This document shows positions 21,480 through 32,534 of a stretch of 64,000 bases of DNA, one piece after another. Every line of letters starts with the position of its first letter. The first letter of the stretch is position 1. The translations under genes were made by a program, and so were the position numbers. Below the pieces are notes generated by a model. The model made no database searches. It was not told where the DNA came from and saw only the letters and a program-made list of their open reading frames with translations. Origin of the DNA: Fallopia convolvulus (lineage: Eukaryota; Streptophyta; Magnoliopsida; Caryophyllales; Polygonaceae); the NCBI GenBank assembly GCA_964016875.1, contig OZ024735.1, positions 11,393,338-11,457,337 on the forward strand. Direction: 5' to 3'.

Positions 21480-22410
21480 AAGATTAAATTTAGGAGGATG
21501 ATACGGTTACACTTAGTGTAATAAAAAATCTTACACTAGATAAAAAGTAATAATATTATATTAAAGATTTTGTGCATCAATCGAAGAGAATAAATGTGAT
21601 GGGTCCCAACAACCACCACTATCTTTATTAATTTTTATATCATTATTAGTCCCCCACAACCACCGGCTATTGCCAGTAGCAAAATTCTCCATTTCTTAAT
21701 TAATTTTGATAACCATGTTACTTTTATCGAATTAAATTCAACTCAAATTTGCTATTAACCTCAACTCGAATCTACTCCTAAATGGAAAAAAACCAGTAGC
21801 AATTGGTCGATATTATTGTATAACACAGCAACGCGCTGGCATGTGGCCACACCGGAACCACAACTGAAGGGAGGAGCCACTGGCGGGAGGCGGGAGGAGT
21901 TCGGAGGACGCAAATGAGGGCGAAGCCCAGTGCCACAAGTCCGTACCTGAACGGCGGCGGACAAAACAACCCGAAATGGTGATTTTGGCACGAAACATCA
22001 CAAATTCCAACTTGAAAACAACCAAATATGCTCTTGTTTGCTCGAATTTGAGGAATTACAAACGAATTTTGGGCCCAGAAAATTGTATTATTTTGGACAA
22101 TTGATTGAGGGGTTTGATAGATCTTGTCATGGGCTTTCTGGAACATCTTTCGGATCGAAAATCCGTTAAGAAACGAAGAAGTTATAGCCATTTGAAAATT
22201 CAAGCCAAAGGTTGAAGACAACCCATTTCGGGTTCAATCCATTTCCGAAATATTGCACAAACAACCCTCTTGTTTTGCAAAAGTGATAAAAATGTCCTTT
22301 CATCTTAACCTTTGTACTTCACAATAACCCATATTAATATCATATGAACTTCAATCTATTTTACTTGATTAAAACTTTAGTCAAAACTATTTATACACTT
22401 TATATAAATA
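21480..22410 (-). repeat. Dispersed LTR-derived repeat, copy 1
   Basis: On the minus strand this matches about 53930-54800 (plus), and in part 49990-50600 (plus). Landmarks are ACCCGAAATGGGTTGTCTTC, CTATAACTTCTTCGTTTCTT and a GC-rich island with CGCTGGGCTTCGCCCTC-like sequence. The plan (leader-like stretch, then GC-rich island) resembles the R/U5 part of the Tekay-type LTRs in this window. The frames of 60-150 codons inside it are open by composition and are not considered genes. A truncated LTR copy carried by another repeat is the best reading. Confidence 0.5.
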
Positions 22411-22854
22411 TAATCATAAGATAAAGTTACATTACAAAAAAAAATTAATATTTCATAACATAAAACGAAATTTACATTTCTACTCTTATAAAAATGAAGG
22501 ATATTATATTAGTACCCCTTAAAAAGAATCTTCCTACAAAGGCAACTTAAAAAAATTTGAATTTAATAGAGGTTTCATAGTATAACTTTTTATCTTGAAT
22601 AAAACAATGTCATTTAATGTATACCGAATTACAATCTAAAAAAACTTGAACTCCTGCATTCTCATTGTTCACTCTTCAATCTCAATTTAGGTCTCCAATT
22701 GATCATTCATTTTGTATTAGATGCAATTGTGATGTATTCATCCAAAAACTAAAAAAAATATTATAATGAGGAATAGAGCATTTTAGAAAATATTTGAAAT
22801 AAAAAACTAAAGAAGTAATAAACGTAGTATTTGTTAGCGTAGCATTGTTTATCT

Positions 22855-23075
22855 GATTTCATATTCATTCTCAAATTAATGTTATACCGATCCTGTCCAA
22901 CGGACTGGATCAATCCTCTAGTATGTTTAATAGACGGGAATGTAAAATATAAATAAATATGAGTTATTTAATCACACGCTGAATATCGATTTTTATGTGC
23001 ATTCTATTGTTTTTTGTGTGCATTCCATCTTTATGTGCATTTCAAATGTTATAAAATATTTGTGTATTATATTTG
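22855..23075 (+). repeat. Dispersed 200-bp repeat, copy 1
   Basis: This shares the block 'tatgtttaatagacgggaat', then 'gagttatttaat', 'atcgatttttatgtgcatt' and 'tgtgtgcattccat' with 41920-42120 (plus), 53680-53890 (minus) and 60385-60600 (minus). Just before the block all copies have a small GTCC/GGAC-type hairpin and CTAG or CTGG followed by T, like a Helitron end. However, homology continues across that point, so it is not a simple element boundary. Confidence 0.65.
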
Positions 23076-23086
23076 TGTGTTATCCC

Positions 23087-23270
23087 TACTAGAATTAGGA
23101 TTTTTAACGACAAAATTATAACGATGATATGAAAAGTTTGTCATTAAAGATATATATGTAAGCATTTATAACAAGAAACCATGTGTTCATCGTAATAGGT
23201 ATTATCATTAATTATCAATTAAAGATAAAAAAACTGTAAACCGTTGTTAATTTAAAAAAAACAACGCGGG
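23087..23270 (+). mobile_element. Possible degenerate CACTA-type left end
   Basis: The sequence CCTACTAGAATTAGGATTTT followed by repeated 'aacgac/aacgat' motifs resembles a mutated CACTA terminus (expected CACTACTAGAA) with subterminal repeats. The first bases do not match and no partner end was located, so this is tentative. Confidence 0.25.
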
Positions 23271-23488
23271 GATTTTTGGAGGGCTAAATTTCATTGAATT
23301 TTAAATCAAGCCGCTCCTTTTTCATTGGGTAGAAATCCATCGCTCAACATCAAACCCTTGCTCTCTTTTATTCTCGCATGAGATTCAAATTCGCCTCTTT
23401 CACAATCGCAGAAGTCCAAACTATCCCTTCCATTCACCGTCATATCTAGAGAGGAGCAAGAGTCCGGAATGACGAACCTTCTCTTCTG

Positions 23489-23493
23489 TCGAG
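23489..23493. repeat. Target-site duplication TCGAG (left)
   Basis: TCGAG directly before the TGATGAGG start of the solo LTR, repeated at 25049-25053. Confidence 0.75.
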
Positions 23494-25048
23494 TGATGAG
23501 GTATTTTCAGTGGTCGTTAATACCTATCAAAGAAACCTTAGCTTAACCAACTCAGTAGAGCGGCAAGTAAGGATCGATCCCACAAGGACTGTGTATTTGT
23601 GTTATTGCTTAAGTGCCAAGTAACTAAAGAGGGGAGTTTTGAATGATTGAAAATCTAATCTAATATGCAAACTAAAAAGTAAATCTAAATGCAAAGTTGA
23701 TTGCAAATATATGGGAAAAATATGTTCAACTAGTTAAATCCATCATAGATATGCTTATTGATCATTGATTCTTTCGATTCTCAATTCCCTTGAAAAATCT
23801 ATTGTGGATTATACTCCTACTAAGGATTATGACCCAAACTTCATAAATAGTTGAAAGAACTAATAGTCTAAACAACCCTAATCATTTAACAACCTAAAAC
23901 AACGTCTAGATTCAATTAAACGATAGCTTTACGAGTCAAGTTATCAATAGAAACAAACACTTAGAGCAAACAGACATCTAAGTTATTTGTGGATTTATTC
24001 CCTTCTACAACTGAATAGCCCGAACGGGTCTAAACAATTATAGATGCTACTTTATCTAATCAACCCCGAACGGGCATTAATCAGATTAGTTGTAAATTAA
24101 CCTAGAAATTCTATTAGGTGATCAATCTAACAAAACCCTAGAATAATTCTGATTCAATTAAGCACAGGGAATAAAACCTATTCAAGTTGATGAGAATCAA
24201 TCAAACCTCACAATATTATGCAATCTATGATTTCAATAACTAGCCAAACACAAAGAAATTAGCAATGCATAATTAAATTAAAATCAAACTTACAAAGGTT
24301 CAAAGGTTCTTCCTTGAGATAAAACCCTAGCCTCCAAAAGTATGATCAAAGTTATGATAATGATTGAGAGAGAAAACTAAAAACAAGGTTTAAATACCCT
24401 AAAAGATATCCAAATATCAAATTATCTTGAAATTACATCAAACCAGTCGGAAAAGACCTAATAAATTCCAACCCGAAGCCCAAAACACGCGGCCCAACTC
24501 TCCCACGACAGAACAGTAGGCGCGGTCTCATTCCAGGGTGGCGCGGCCGCGTCATCTCATGTTATGCCCGCGGCACTTCTCGGTTCAGCATTTCAGGCGA
24601 CACTTCAGAGGCTGTTTTCACCCCCTTCGAGTTGGAATTTGGACTCGGTATGAATTGTAGCTCTTCGAGTTAGCTTTCCAGTGATACCAAATTCAGCTTC
24701 ATCCGAGCATTGTAGCTCCCAAACCAAGCATTGCAAGATAGAGGTGTCAAAACAAGAACTCCAATGCGTAGCCCGGATTTAAGCATTCTTTTCCTTCAAG
24801 CTCTTGGGACTTAGCTCTTCTAATCTTCACTTGTAACACTCTAAGCTTCCTCAAACTCCACCATAGTCCACTAAGATCCATCCCATCCACGCTTGTTTAC
24901 CTAAAGATCTGCAAAACCGAGCAAAACAAGCGCAAAACCCGAATTTCCTAGAAAACCTAAAAACCTGAGAACTAGACTAAACTAAGATAAAACCATGCAA
25001 AATAAACATAAATATGCATCCTAAGCTATACCTATATGCAAGCTATCA
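23494..25048 (-). mobile_element. Solo LTR, 1555 bp
   Basis: A sequence bounded by TGAT…ATCA with a perfect 5-bp TSD (TCGAG at 23489-23493 and 25049-25053) and no internal region, the product expected from LTR-LTR recombination. Read on the minus strand it begins TGATAGCTTGCATATAGG. Near its end it has a GTCCTTGTGGGATCGATCC-type block, which in plant LTR elements usually lies near the 3' end of the LTR. Hence the minus orientation is favoured. It splits the leader of the gene relic described for 23271-28033. The frame of 153 codons that starts at 25036, inside this LTR, and runs to 25497 is chimeric and not considered a gene. Confidence 0.8.
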
Positions 25049-25053
25049 TCGAG
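25049..25053. repeat. Target-site duplication TCGAG (right)
   Basis: Exact copy of 23489-23493 directly after the solo LTR. Confidence 0.75.
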
Positions 25054-28000
25054 TCGATACCACCAAGCTTTGCCTCGTCTACAACAGGAAAGTGCACGCC
25101 ATCGCTCAGTGCGATGCCTGCGATTTCGCCTCATCTTCAACAGAAAAGTGCACGCCTTCGCTCTACGGGTCGTTCTAGATCTATGATTTCGAGGTCCATA
25201 ATTGCGACAAGGGAAACAAATTCTCTACTTCTGCCTCGAACTCGGCATCGGCCTCGATGTATGATCGGAGATCATTGGAAGGGTTCTTCAAACAACCCTC
25301 GACTTATGAGATTGCGAGCTTTGTTAGGCCCGAAGGATTCAATTACAACAAGTTCCTTTGAATTGGAAGAAGATGAAAGGGAAATTATAGGTTCTCTCCT
25401 CTTTCTAATTGTTGAATATGTGTCTTTAATTTCCCCGATTTGTGTTTTGATCGATGTGGGTGCAAATGGATGTGTAGATTCTGTCTTTGACCAATGATAT
25501 TAGTTTCAATCTTGGTAAGTTAGGCTGCCCTACTTAGTTAGACTCTTTACTTTTGCGCTCAAATAGTTAGAAATCCTCTATGGTATGAATTAAATTCTGA
25601 TGGCAGTCCTCTTCTCAAGTTGGTTTTGAAGGTTTAACCTATGCATTTGCTATGATTGGCTGTTGAAACATCTTGTTTGTGTAGAATGTTAGGTGGTGGT
25701 AGTCGTGTGGATAGTCTCATGCCTAAAATTTGCCTAAAACCTCCTATCCTTTAACAATAACTTGCACTTGCTTTTTGGAAGATTATTATTTGAAAGCATG
25801 ACAGTTTAGGTATTTGACAAGATAGAAAAAATGTACAATAGTTGACCAAGTAAAAAAATGCTCACTGGTGTTTGATCCGTCAAATAAATACTAATTTGTG
25901 ATTGCAGTTGTGAAGGAAGTGAAAATATGGAATGTTTCTTATAGTGATAGCTATCATCATGGTTTTGGCACTAAAAATCAATATGAATTTGTGAATAATC
26001 TTTGTAGTTCTCAGTTGTTGTGAACCTTGAATATGCTGATTATATGTTATGTTGGTTATTTATCAAGATCAAACACAAATGAAACAACTCTAAATATTCT
26101 TTTACAAAGGAACTTGATGAAAATGTGGTGTTAATGGATTAGTAGAGCCAATTCTCACTAAGAAGAAGCGGGAAGCCATGATTCATGGCTTCTGTTCCGA
26201 TCCATCCATGGAACCGTATTTCCTCCAGGTTTGCTTTGTCTTCCCCTTCTCATCGTTGCAGGAGTTGTTATATGCAATAGAAATTAAATTACTTTTCTGC
26301 TTTAGCCCATATTTGTGCTTTGAATTGGAACTTAGATTCAAGTAGCAGTGAACCATGAAAGTAATTTAAATTTAAGTGATTTTTATTCATAGCGGTCATA
26401 TTATTAAAGTAGTGAGGGCACATAAGGTTATAGACACAATGCACATGCATGATCTCTTAGCATTCTCATTGTATGAAAGAATGTGCTCATGCTCCCTGCT
26501 GATAGTAGACTTGTTTTGATAAACCTAGATTCTATATCAATGAATTAAACTTTTATTACTTCCCATTGGTTATCAAAAATTCTGTATCAATGAAGATGTT
26601 GTCCATTGAAATATGGTGTCATATCAATAGCCTGCCTACATTCTACTACTTCAAAAACTGTGTGCTAGTTTGAGAATTATCTTTTTAAAAAAGTCAGGTT
26701 GGCTTAATCTAAATGTCTACTCTATAACATCCTAGGAGCCTCTCTCCTTTCTTCTTATTATCTTTTATTATAGAAGGTGAGGCTTGTGGTATCCCTGGAG
26801 ATCCACCTATTTATTCTTGTGAAGAAGCTTAAAGTTATTATTGTACTGTTGAGTAGAAAAAAGGCCAAGCTTTGAGGAAAGCGTTACATGTCATTGTTGC
26901 TAGACACTAGTCTTTGTCATACATTCCCTTGTGAATGCTCCTCGTGTACTCTAAAGCTAAGATTATCAACACTAAACACTTATTGGGTTGAAATCAGGTT
27001 TTGGACGCCCTTAAGATTCTAGATGCTTCTGAAGTTAATGATCCAGAAGCTTCTTCTGGGATGTAAGTACCGAGGATTGGTTTTTGCTTTTTTTAGGAAT
27101 TGATACATGTTTTATCATTTAAATTTAGTTCCTCATAACATATTGTCAGTTTGATTTGAACAGAGTTGAGATTTACTCTTTAAGAGCTGTTTCTAAGCAA
27201 GGAAAACCAGAAGGCTAGAAAATTCGGTTATTCCTTTCCTCTTCTACAAGTTCAATTTTTGTGTTATTAATACTGATATTAATGCAATTGTATTGGTTAT
27301 CTATATTGGTTTATAAAGGAAAAATATGTATTCTTTGTCCAAAGATGGTCTTTATTAACATTTCAACATAATAAATTTGAACAGTCCTCAAGAATAAAAA
27401 CCTATTGTGTAACTATAGGTCATTGTCATTTATTTTGCTTAGCTAAATGAATCTGCAATTTGAGATTCACTTATTGTGGATGATAAAAGTATCTCTTTCT
27501 CTTCGGGGGAACATCTTTGGCCTCGTTCATATGGGTTGACTTATGGCATGTCCTTAATGGATTTGCATAGCATTCATCTTGCAGATGTCAACATTATGAT
27601 GTTTCTCCCTTCATTGCAAGTGGGAAATCGACAATTAATTTAAGGTGATTTTGTTATATGCAGTGAACTCATTCAGGGGGGATAAATGAGGGCTCCTTCT
27701 AGACAACTTGGTCCATGGATGGGGCTTGGATTTTGCTTTTAGGAAGTGGGTTGAAGTTTGTGACAACTTTTGAGCTTTTCTAATTTTTGTGAATTTATTC
27801 ATCGGTGCTCTAATTTTAATTGATTTCATATTTTTCATGATTTCACAGCTTCAGCTCACAAGAAGATAGGTGTTATAGACTCTCAATGGATAATTTATCA
27901 AATTGTGCCTTTCCTAGGGAATCAGGTAATGAAACAAGCAATCTGATCATGATGTCAAACAATTTCAATGAACTCTCAAATAAATCTATTTTTTCTTTTC

Positions 28001-28339
28001 TTTCATTTATAGTTTATAGGATGAGTTTGATAATGTAATATTCGTGATATTCCAAGGTTTTTAAACCGAATATAATATAATAGTTATTATAATAAATTAT
28101 TTTTCTCTAAATAAAAAGAGAATGTCTAAATATCGTAATAACTTTTACTTTCTCTTTTAAAAGAGATTATCAAGTAAATAAAAGTAAATAAAATCCAATA
28201 AAATAGTATAAGGTTCATGAATAAATAAAAAGGGCATTAAATAAAAATAATGCCTTATAGAGATCGAATTCTCTTAAATAAAATAAATTACATTAAGGGC
28301 TTAAAATCTAATTACACGTCTTGTAAAAAGAATGCAAGA

Positions 28340-28412
28340 GCCGGGACTTGAACCCGAGACCTCTTGCAAATCTCTACACACGCCCCACCCCCTCATCCGC
28401 TAGACCAAGTGA
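28340..28412 (-). repeat. tRNA-like (SINE-type) sequence in the 5' LTR
   Basis: On the minus strand an A-box-like TGGTCTAGCGG is followed at a tRNA-like distance by a B-box-like GGGTTCAAGTCC and CGGCTC. This is the RNA polymerase III promoter layout of tRNAs and tRNA-derived SINEs. The acceptor stem does not close well, so it is not called a tRNA gene. The same sequence is at 38447-38519 in the 3' LTR, so it entered the LTR before this copy inserted. Confidence 0.5.
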
Positions 28413-28688
28413 ACTTTCTTACTCATTCACCCAACCTTTTTATCTAATATCAAATAACTCTTCTTCATCTTCCAAAAAGACATCAGAATGATGTCTGATT
28501 GAATTGACGTAGTTTTGAATGGAGCTAATGCATGCTCTTCCCCCACCTCCTTTGCCTTGCAAGACCACCCTTCCTACATCATCTTCTCATCACCACACGA
28601 AGCACACCATTGACCTATAAGAGAGCTTCTCCTCCTTCCTCCATTGGTCTACTTCCATAGACATGGATCACAAGCTTTATCAATTTGC

Positions 28689-28697
28689 CTATAAAAA
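28689..28697 (+). promoter_or_regulatory. TATA box of the 5' LTR
   Basis: CTATAAAAAG lies upstream of a CA/CT-rich leader (CTCTCATTCACCATTTCAC). This is the likely U3/R promoter for the element. An equivalent is at 38801-38809 in the 3' LTR. Confidence 0.6.
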
Positions 28698-31600
28698 GAC
28701 CTCTCATTCACCATTTCACTCACACATTCATTCATCTTCTCCTTCTAGTTGCAATTGCTCTCTTGAGCTTCAAAAATCAGCCACAATCAAAGCTTTGTTC
28801 CACCACAAAAACACCATCAAATTCCTTTTCTTCCCCTTGGAGCCCCGCCGGACCGCCTCCCTGCCCTAGCCGAACCCCCAACGCGCCGCCCCTGCACCGC
28901 CGAGCCACGCCGGAGCCGCCGTCCCGTCCCTGGTTGCGCCGCCCAAAGACCGCCGGCCTCCCCTGCCTCTCTTCTCTGCATTCTGCATTTTACAGAAATC
29001 AGTATAATTCTAAATCCTAATTTTTATCCATTTAATTTATGTATTTATAAAATAATAGTCCTTTTTATTAGATTTAATAATAAGAAATCAAATAAGGAAT
29101 TTAAGTAATAAAAATAATAAGTAGAAGATTATGTTAGTTGAATGATAGAAACAACTTAAAGTTACTATGGTAAATTAGTCTCATAAGGAAATATGAGAAT
29201 TTTTATTGTATCTATTAAAAGTATGCTCCTTACATAATATAAAAGGATTATTTATATTTTTTTTATATATAAAATAAATATAGCATATGCAGATAGTTGT
29301 TAATATGAAAAATATCATCTCTATAAAAGAAATAAGATTCCTAGAAGATATAAATTGTTGCATGCCCTAAACTATAGATGATATCATGATATATGAATTT
29401 AATTATAATAATGATAGGTATATTAAATAAATTCATTATTTAATAAAATATAAAGTTAGCATAACTCAAAGTGTAAAAGTTACTACAAGATATGAACTTT
29501 TACTATAATATGATAAATGTGACTATAAAGTAAACTAGGTTATTATATGATTTTAGTTATAATATATAATAGTAATGATAAAATACCTATGACATATTAT
29601 AATAATAAAATTGTAGAGAAACCTTATAAAAATATTATTGTTTCAAAGATTGTAGTCATGGACTATAGTTTGACATTAGATAGTGATTTTTATAAAAGAA
29701 TAATATTATTAATAATTATATTACTAAAGTCATCATGGGAGAAAAATATTAATTTAATAAGTTCTAAGTGTAGAGAATTATTGCAAGACATAAGTTCTAA
29801 GTTAAATATAAGAAGTATGATTTTTTTATATAATGATTTTATAATATTATATAGTTATAAGGATTGCTTGCATGAAAAGAAATAATTAAGATATGGGAAA
29901 GATATTATTTTATAACCTAAAATATTATAATAATGGACTATAAATATGAAGTAGAATATTTATAAGCCATGATCATATAGTTAAGCTATGATCATAGTTA
30001 TTTTTTAAACCATATAATGTGAAAGGAACTATAGGAATAAAATAAATAAGATTAAATAATTAGGTGTTAAATTTAGGAAGTTACCTTATAAAGAAAATAG
30101 AAAGTCTTAATTATGGAAACTTCCAAGAAAATAGATTATAAGTCTATTAACTTTATTTAATGTGAATTATATAACTAAATAAAATTCTACTAATAGAATA
30201 TTATTAATAAAGTATTCTAGGTGAAGGAAATAATATTCTAAGTCACTAAGGAATAATTGGAAATTTAAAAGTAATATTTTAATTAAGATAAATATATAAA
30301 AAGGTTAAAGTGGATTTCGTATAAGTTAAGGAGAACTTGTAATTTTATAAGAAAAATACACTTTAGGCAAAGTATAGTATTTTACGAAACTATACTTCCT
30401 TAACAATATTAAGGAATTTTGCAAGTGAAGCTAAAAAGGAAATTATTTTAATAATTATTGAATAAGGATTTTATTATATGGAATAAAGAGGGATATTACA
30501 AAATCAAAATAATAATAAAGGAATATTATTATTTTAAAAGACCACCTAAATTATTATCATAATAATTTAGAATTCCATGCTCTTATATAAAGTATTATAA
30601 GAGAGAATCCAAGCTAGGAGGAATTCGTATTTAAAACTCGCTCGTAAATTCCGTGTCATTAGGTCGGGATTCGCGCTCGAAGTTGCGAGCCAAGTATTTC
30701 GTCAAGACTCGATAGTAGACGCGTGTAAGCTAAGGCAAGTGGAATTTTCCCCTTGTGACCTTTATATTTCATTTTCGTAAAATTCTCGATGTTGGGAACG
30801 ACTTGTGTGCTAAGTAACGAATGAACTAGGAAATATCGATTGTTAGATATAACGACCATTGTTAGTATAGTTCGCTATTAATATTTGGTAGGATTATTTA
30901 TGCTAGTGTGATTGTGGCCTTGGTTGTTTATGGTCTCGTTCAGAGATCAACGTCGAACGAACTAGTAAGTGGCGCAGAATAGCCGACGCCTCTATATAAT
31001 CTTACTATGTCGTAAGTGCCTACGTGTTTGAAGTACGACTTTCAGGATCATGATCCCATCCGCTCCGATTTCAAGGAGGGATGAGCGCACTCTAGCAAAG
31101 TGCCGGGAAACTGGGTTTCCCTTTGGTGGATCGGGCCACCCAAGCCCCCACCCTTCTCTTTAAAAATCATTAATGAAATCGAATATTTTTCGTCACTATA
31201 TAAGATAAGTGCCCAATGCACATTTAAGATACCAAAACCGGACCGGTCTCAAATGATCGATCCGGCTCTCGGTCCGCTCAGGGCGCGAGAGATTTTTAAC
31301 TTGTCTGAACTAATAACGTTTCCAACACAATCTCGATTCTAAAAGAAGGCTACAATCTAGTAGCTCTTCTCTCGTTTATCGAGCTATCTCCGCTCGAGAT
31401 ATGCTCTTCTTCGAACCATTAAAGCCCCACATAAACAAGCCCATCGTAAACACAACCCCATTATCTCTTTCGATAAGAATTGAAAGTACCGAAATACCCT
31501 CGGGAAGTTCCATTCCCGCTTGCTTAGTCTCTTAGACTAATTCTTCTTTTCCGCATGTTTGCCTGGCATTTTATCGCCCCTCGCGAATTAAGTCAGAACC

Positions 31601-31934
31601 CAGGAACCCTAGCAAGGCGTGAGGTGAAGTGAAGTGATGGAAGGTCAAGAACTCTCAAGATGTATTTATCAGTTCGTTTTGGTTTTAGTTTCGCTTTGTT
31701 TCAAGAACAAGATGGTTTTGTTATTTGATTTCGAGGAACTTTAAGTTTGAAGACAATGTAATACGTTTTGTAAGAACCAAGTCTCCTTCGGGAGCACCCT
31801 TTTTATTTTATGAATTATGTTTATTTCCACATTAATAATGTTCTATATCATTCTAAAAGCCTTGGGTGACTTTGGACGGTAAAGTCCGAGGTCACTGGCG
31901 GTAATACCCAATGTTGTAAAATAGGGGTGTTACA

Positions 31935-31950
31935 ATTGTGGTATCAGAGC
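31935..31950 (+). promoter_or_regulatory. Primer-binding site (initiator tRNA-Met type)
   Basis: TGGTATCAGAGC at 31939-31950 lies four bases after the 5' LTR end. It is the usual plant retrotransposon primer site complementary to the 3' end of initiator tRNA-Met. Confidence 0.9.
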
Positions 31951-32534
31951 TAAACGTTTTTGTTTTAAAACCGAAAACTTTTAAAACCGAAATTTTTTGA
32001 AAACCGAGAACTTTCAAACCCTAAAGTTTTACTTCCGCTATCTAACACTTCCATTTATAGAAAATTTCCTTCGATATCCTTTAAAGAGAACTAAGGAATA
32101 CTAATTTTCCAATTTCAAATTTCTTAGTGAAAGAAAAATCTCTCGAAAAGGTTAAAAACCTTAGCTATCAAATATTTTGCTCTAGAACTACCATTTCTAC
32201 AAAATTCCTTTCTATCCTTCGAAAAACTTAAGTAGTATGAACATTCCAATTTATGGAGAATTTAAACACTTCTTTAGAAACTTATAACTAAAAACTCACA
32301 CCTTCACACTAGGGAACTTGTTAGTAATCCCAAAACTTGTTTCATAAAGTCACATATTCCAAGATAAAAATCTTAAGACCATTAATAGGGCCAAGAAAAT
32401 GAAAAGTATAAAGTAAAGTTTTGATTTAGTAATTTTCAAAGCCTTGACTTCCTTCACTATGTCTTCATTTTATAGAAACTAAGGAGGTTCTATATTAACA
32501 CCTTTTCCTTTTCCTTTTTCCTTCCTCAGACATC
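31951..32534 (+). other. Untranslated leader of the gypsy internal region
   Basis: AT-rich sequence between the primer-binding site and the first internal ORF. No coding signal was seen. It presumably carries packaging and dimerisation signals, but none can be pointed to. Confidence 0.5.

Larger units (their letters stand above)
23271..28033 (+). pseudogene. Unrecognised multi-exon gene relic, split by a solo LTR
   Basis: This looks like a decayed plant gene on the plus strand. A leader-like region (23330-23493) is interrupted by a solo LTR and continues at 25054-25380. Later, several short coding-like exons with good splice borders lie in T-rich introns. One near 26135-26228 translates to TKKKREAMIHGFCSDPSMEP and ends before a GT. 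One at about 26999-27062 starts VLDALKILDASEVND after a CAG acceptor. Small ones lie near 27162-27217 (VEIYSLRAVSKQGKPEG then a stop) and 27850-27925. I cannot name the family. The gypsy element interrupts the relic at 28034, and an exon-like piece reappears at 41755-41825. Confidence 0.4.
28034..31934 (+). repeat. 5' LTR of the gypsy element (3.9 kb)
   Basis: It begins TGTAATATTCGTG and ends GGGGTGTTACA. It holds a tRNA-like SINE relic (28340-28412), a TATA box (28689-28697), a pyrimidine-rich leader, a GC-rich island (28848-28980) and a long AT-rich tail. Compared with the 3' LTR it retains about 430 bp (roughly 29895-30328) and has a 10-bp duplication near 28175. The short open frames inside it (for example 28663-28869 and 29547-29885) recur in the other LTR copies and are not considered genes. 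Confidence 0.92.

Noticed and set aside
21761..22221. Frames of 70-147 codons as hypothetical genes
   Set aside because: The same frames occur in the dispersed repeat copies at 50.4 and 54.3 kb and follow the GC-rich LTR-derived island.
25036..25497. 153-codon frame as a gene
   Set aside because: It begins inside the solo LTR and crosses its border, so it is chimeric. Only short exon-like pieces in other frames look protein-like.
28340..28412. A functional tRNA gene
   Set aside because: A and B boxes are present, but the acceptor stem and anticodon arm do not fold convincingly, and copies sit in each LTR. A SINE-type relic is more likely.
28663..29020. 68- and 111-codon frames as genes in the LTR
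   Set aside because: They lie in the LTR leader and GC-rich island and recur at 38774-39014. They are better explained as retroelement control region.
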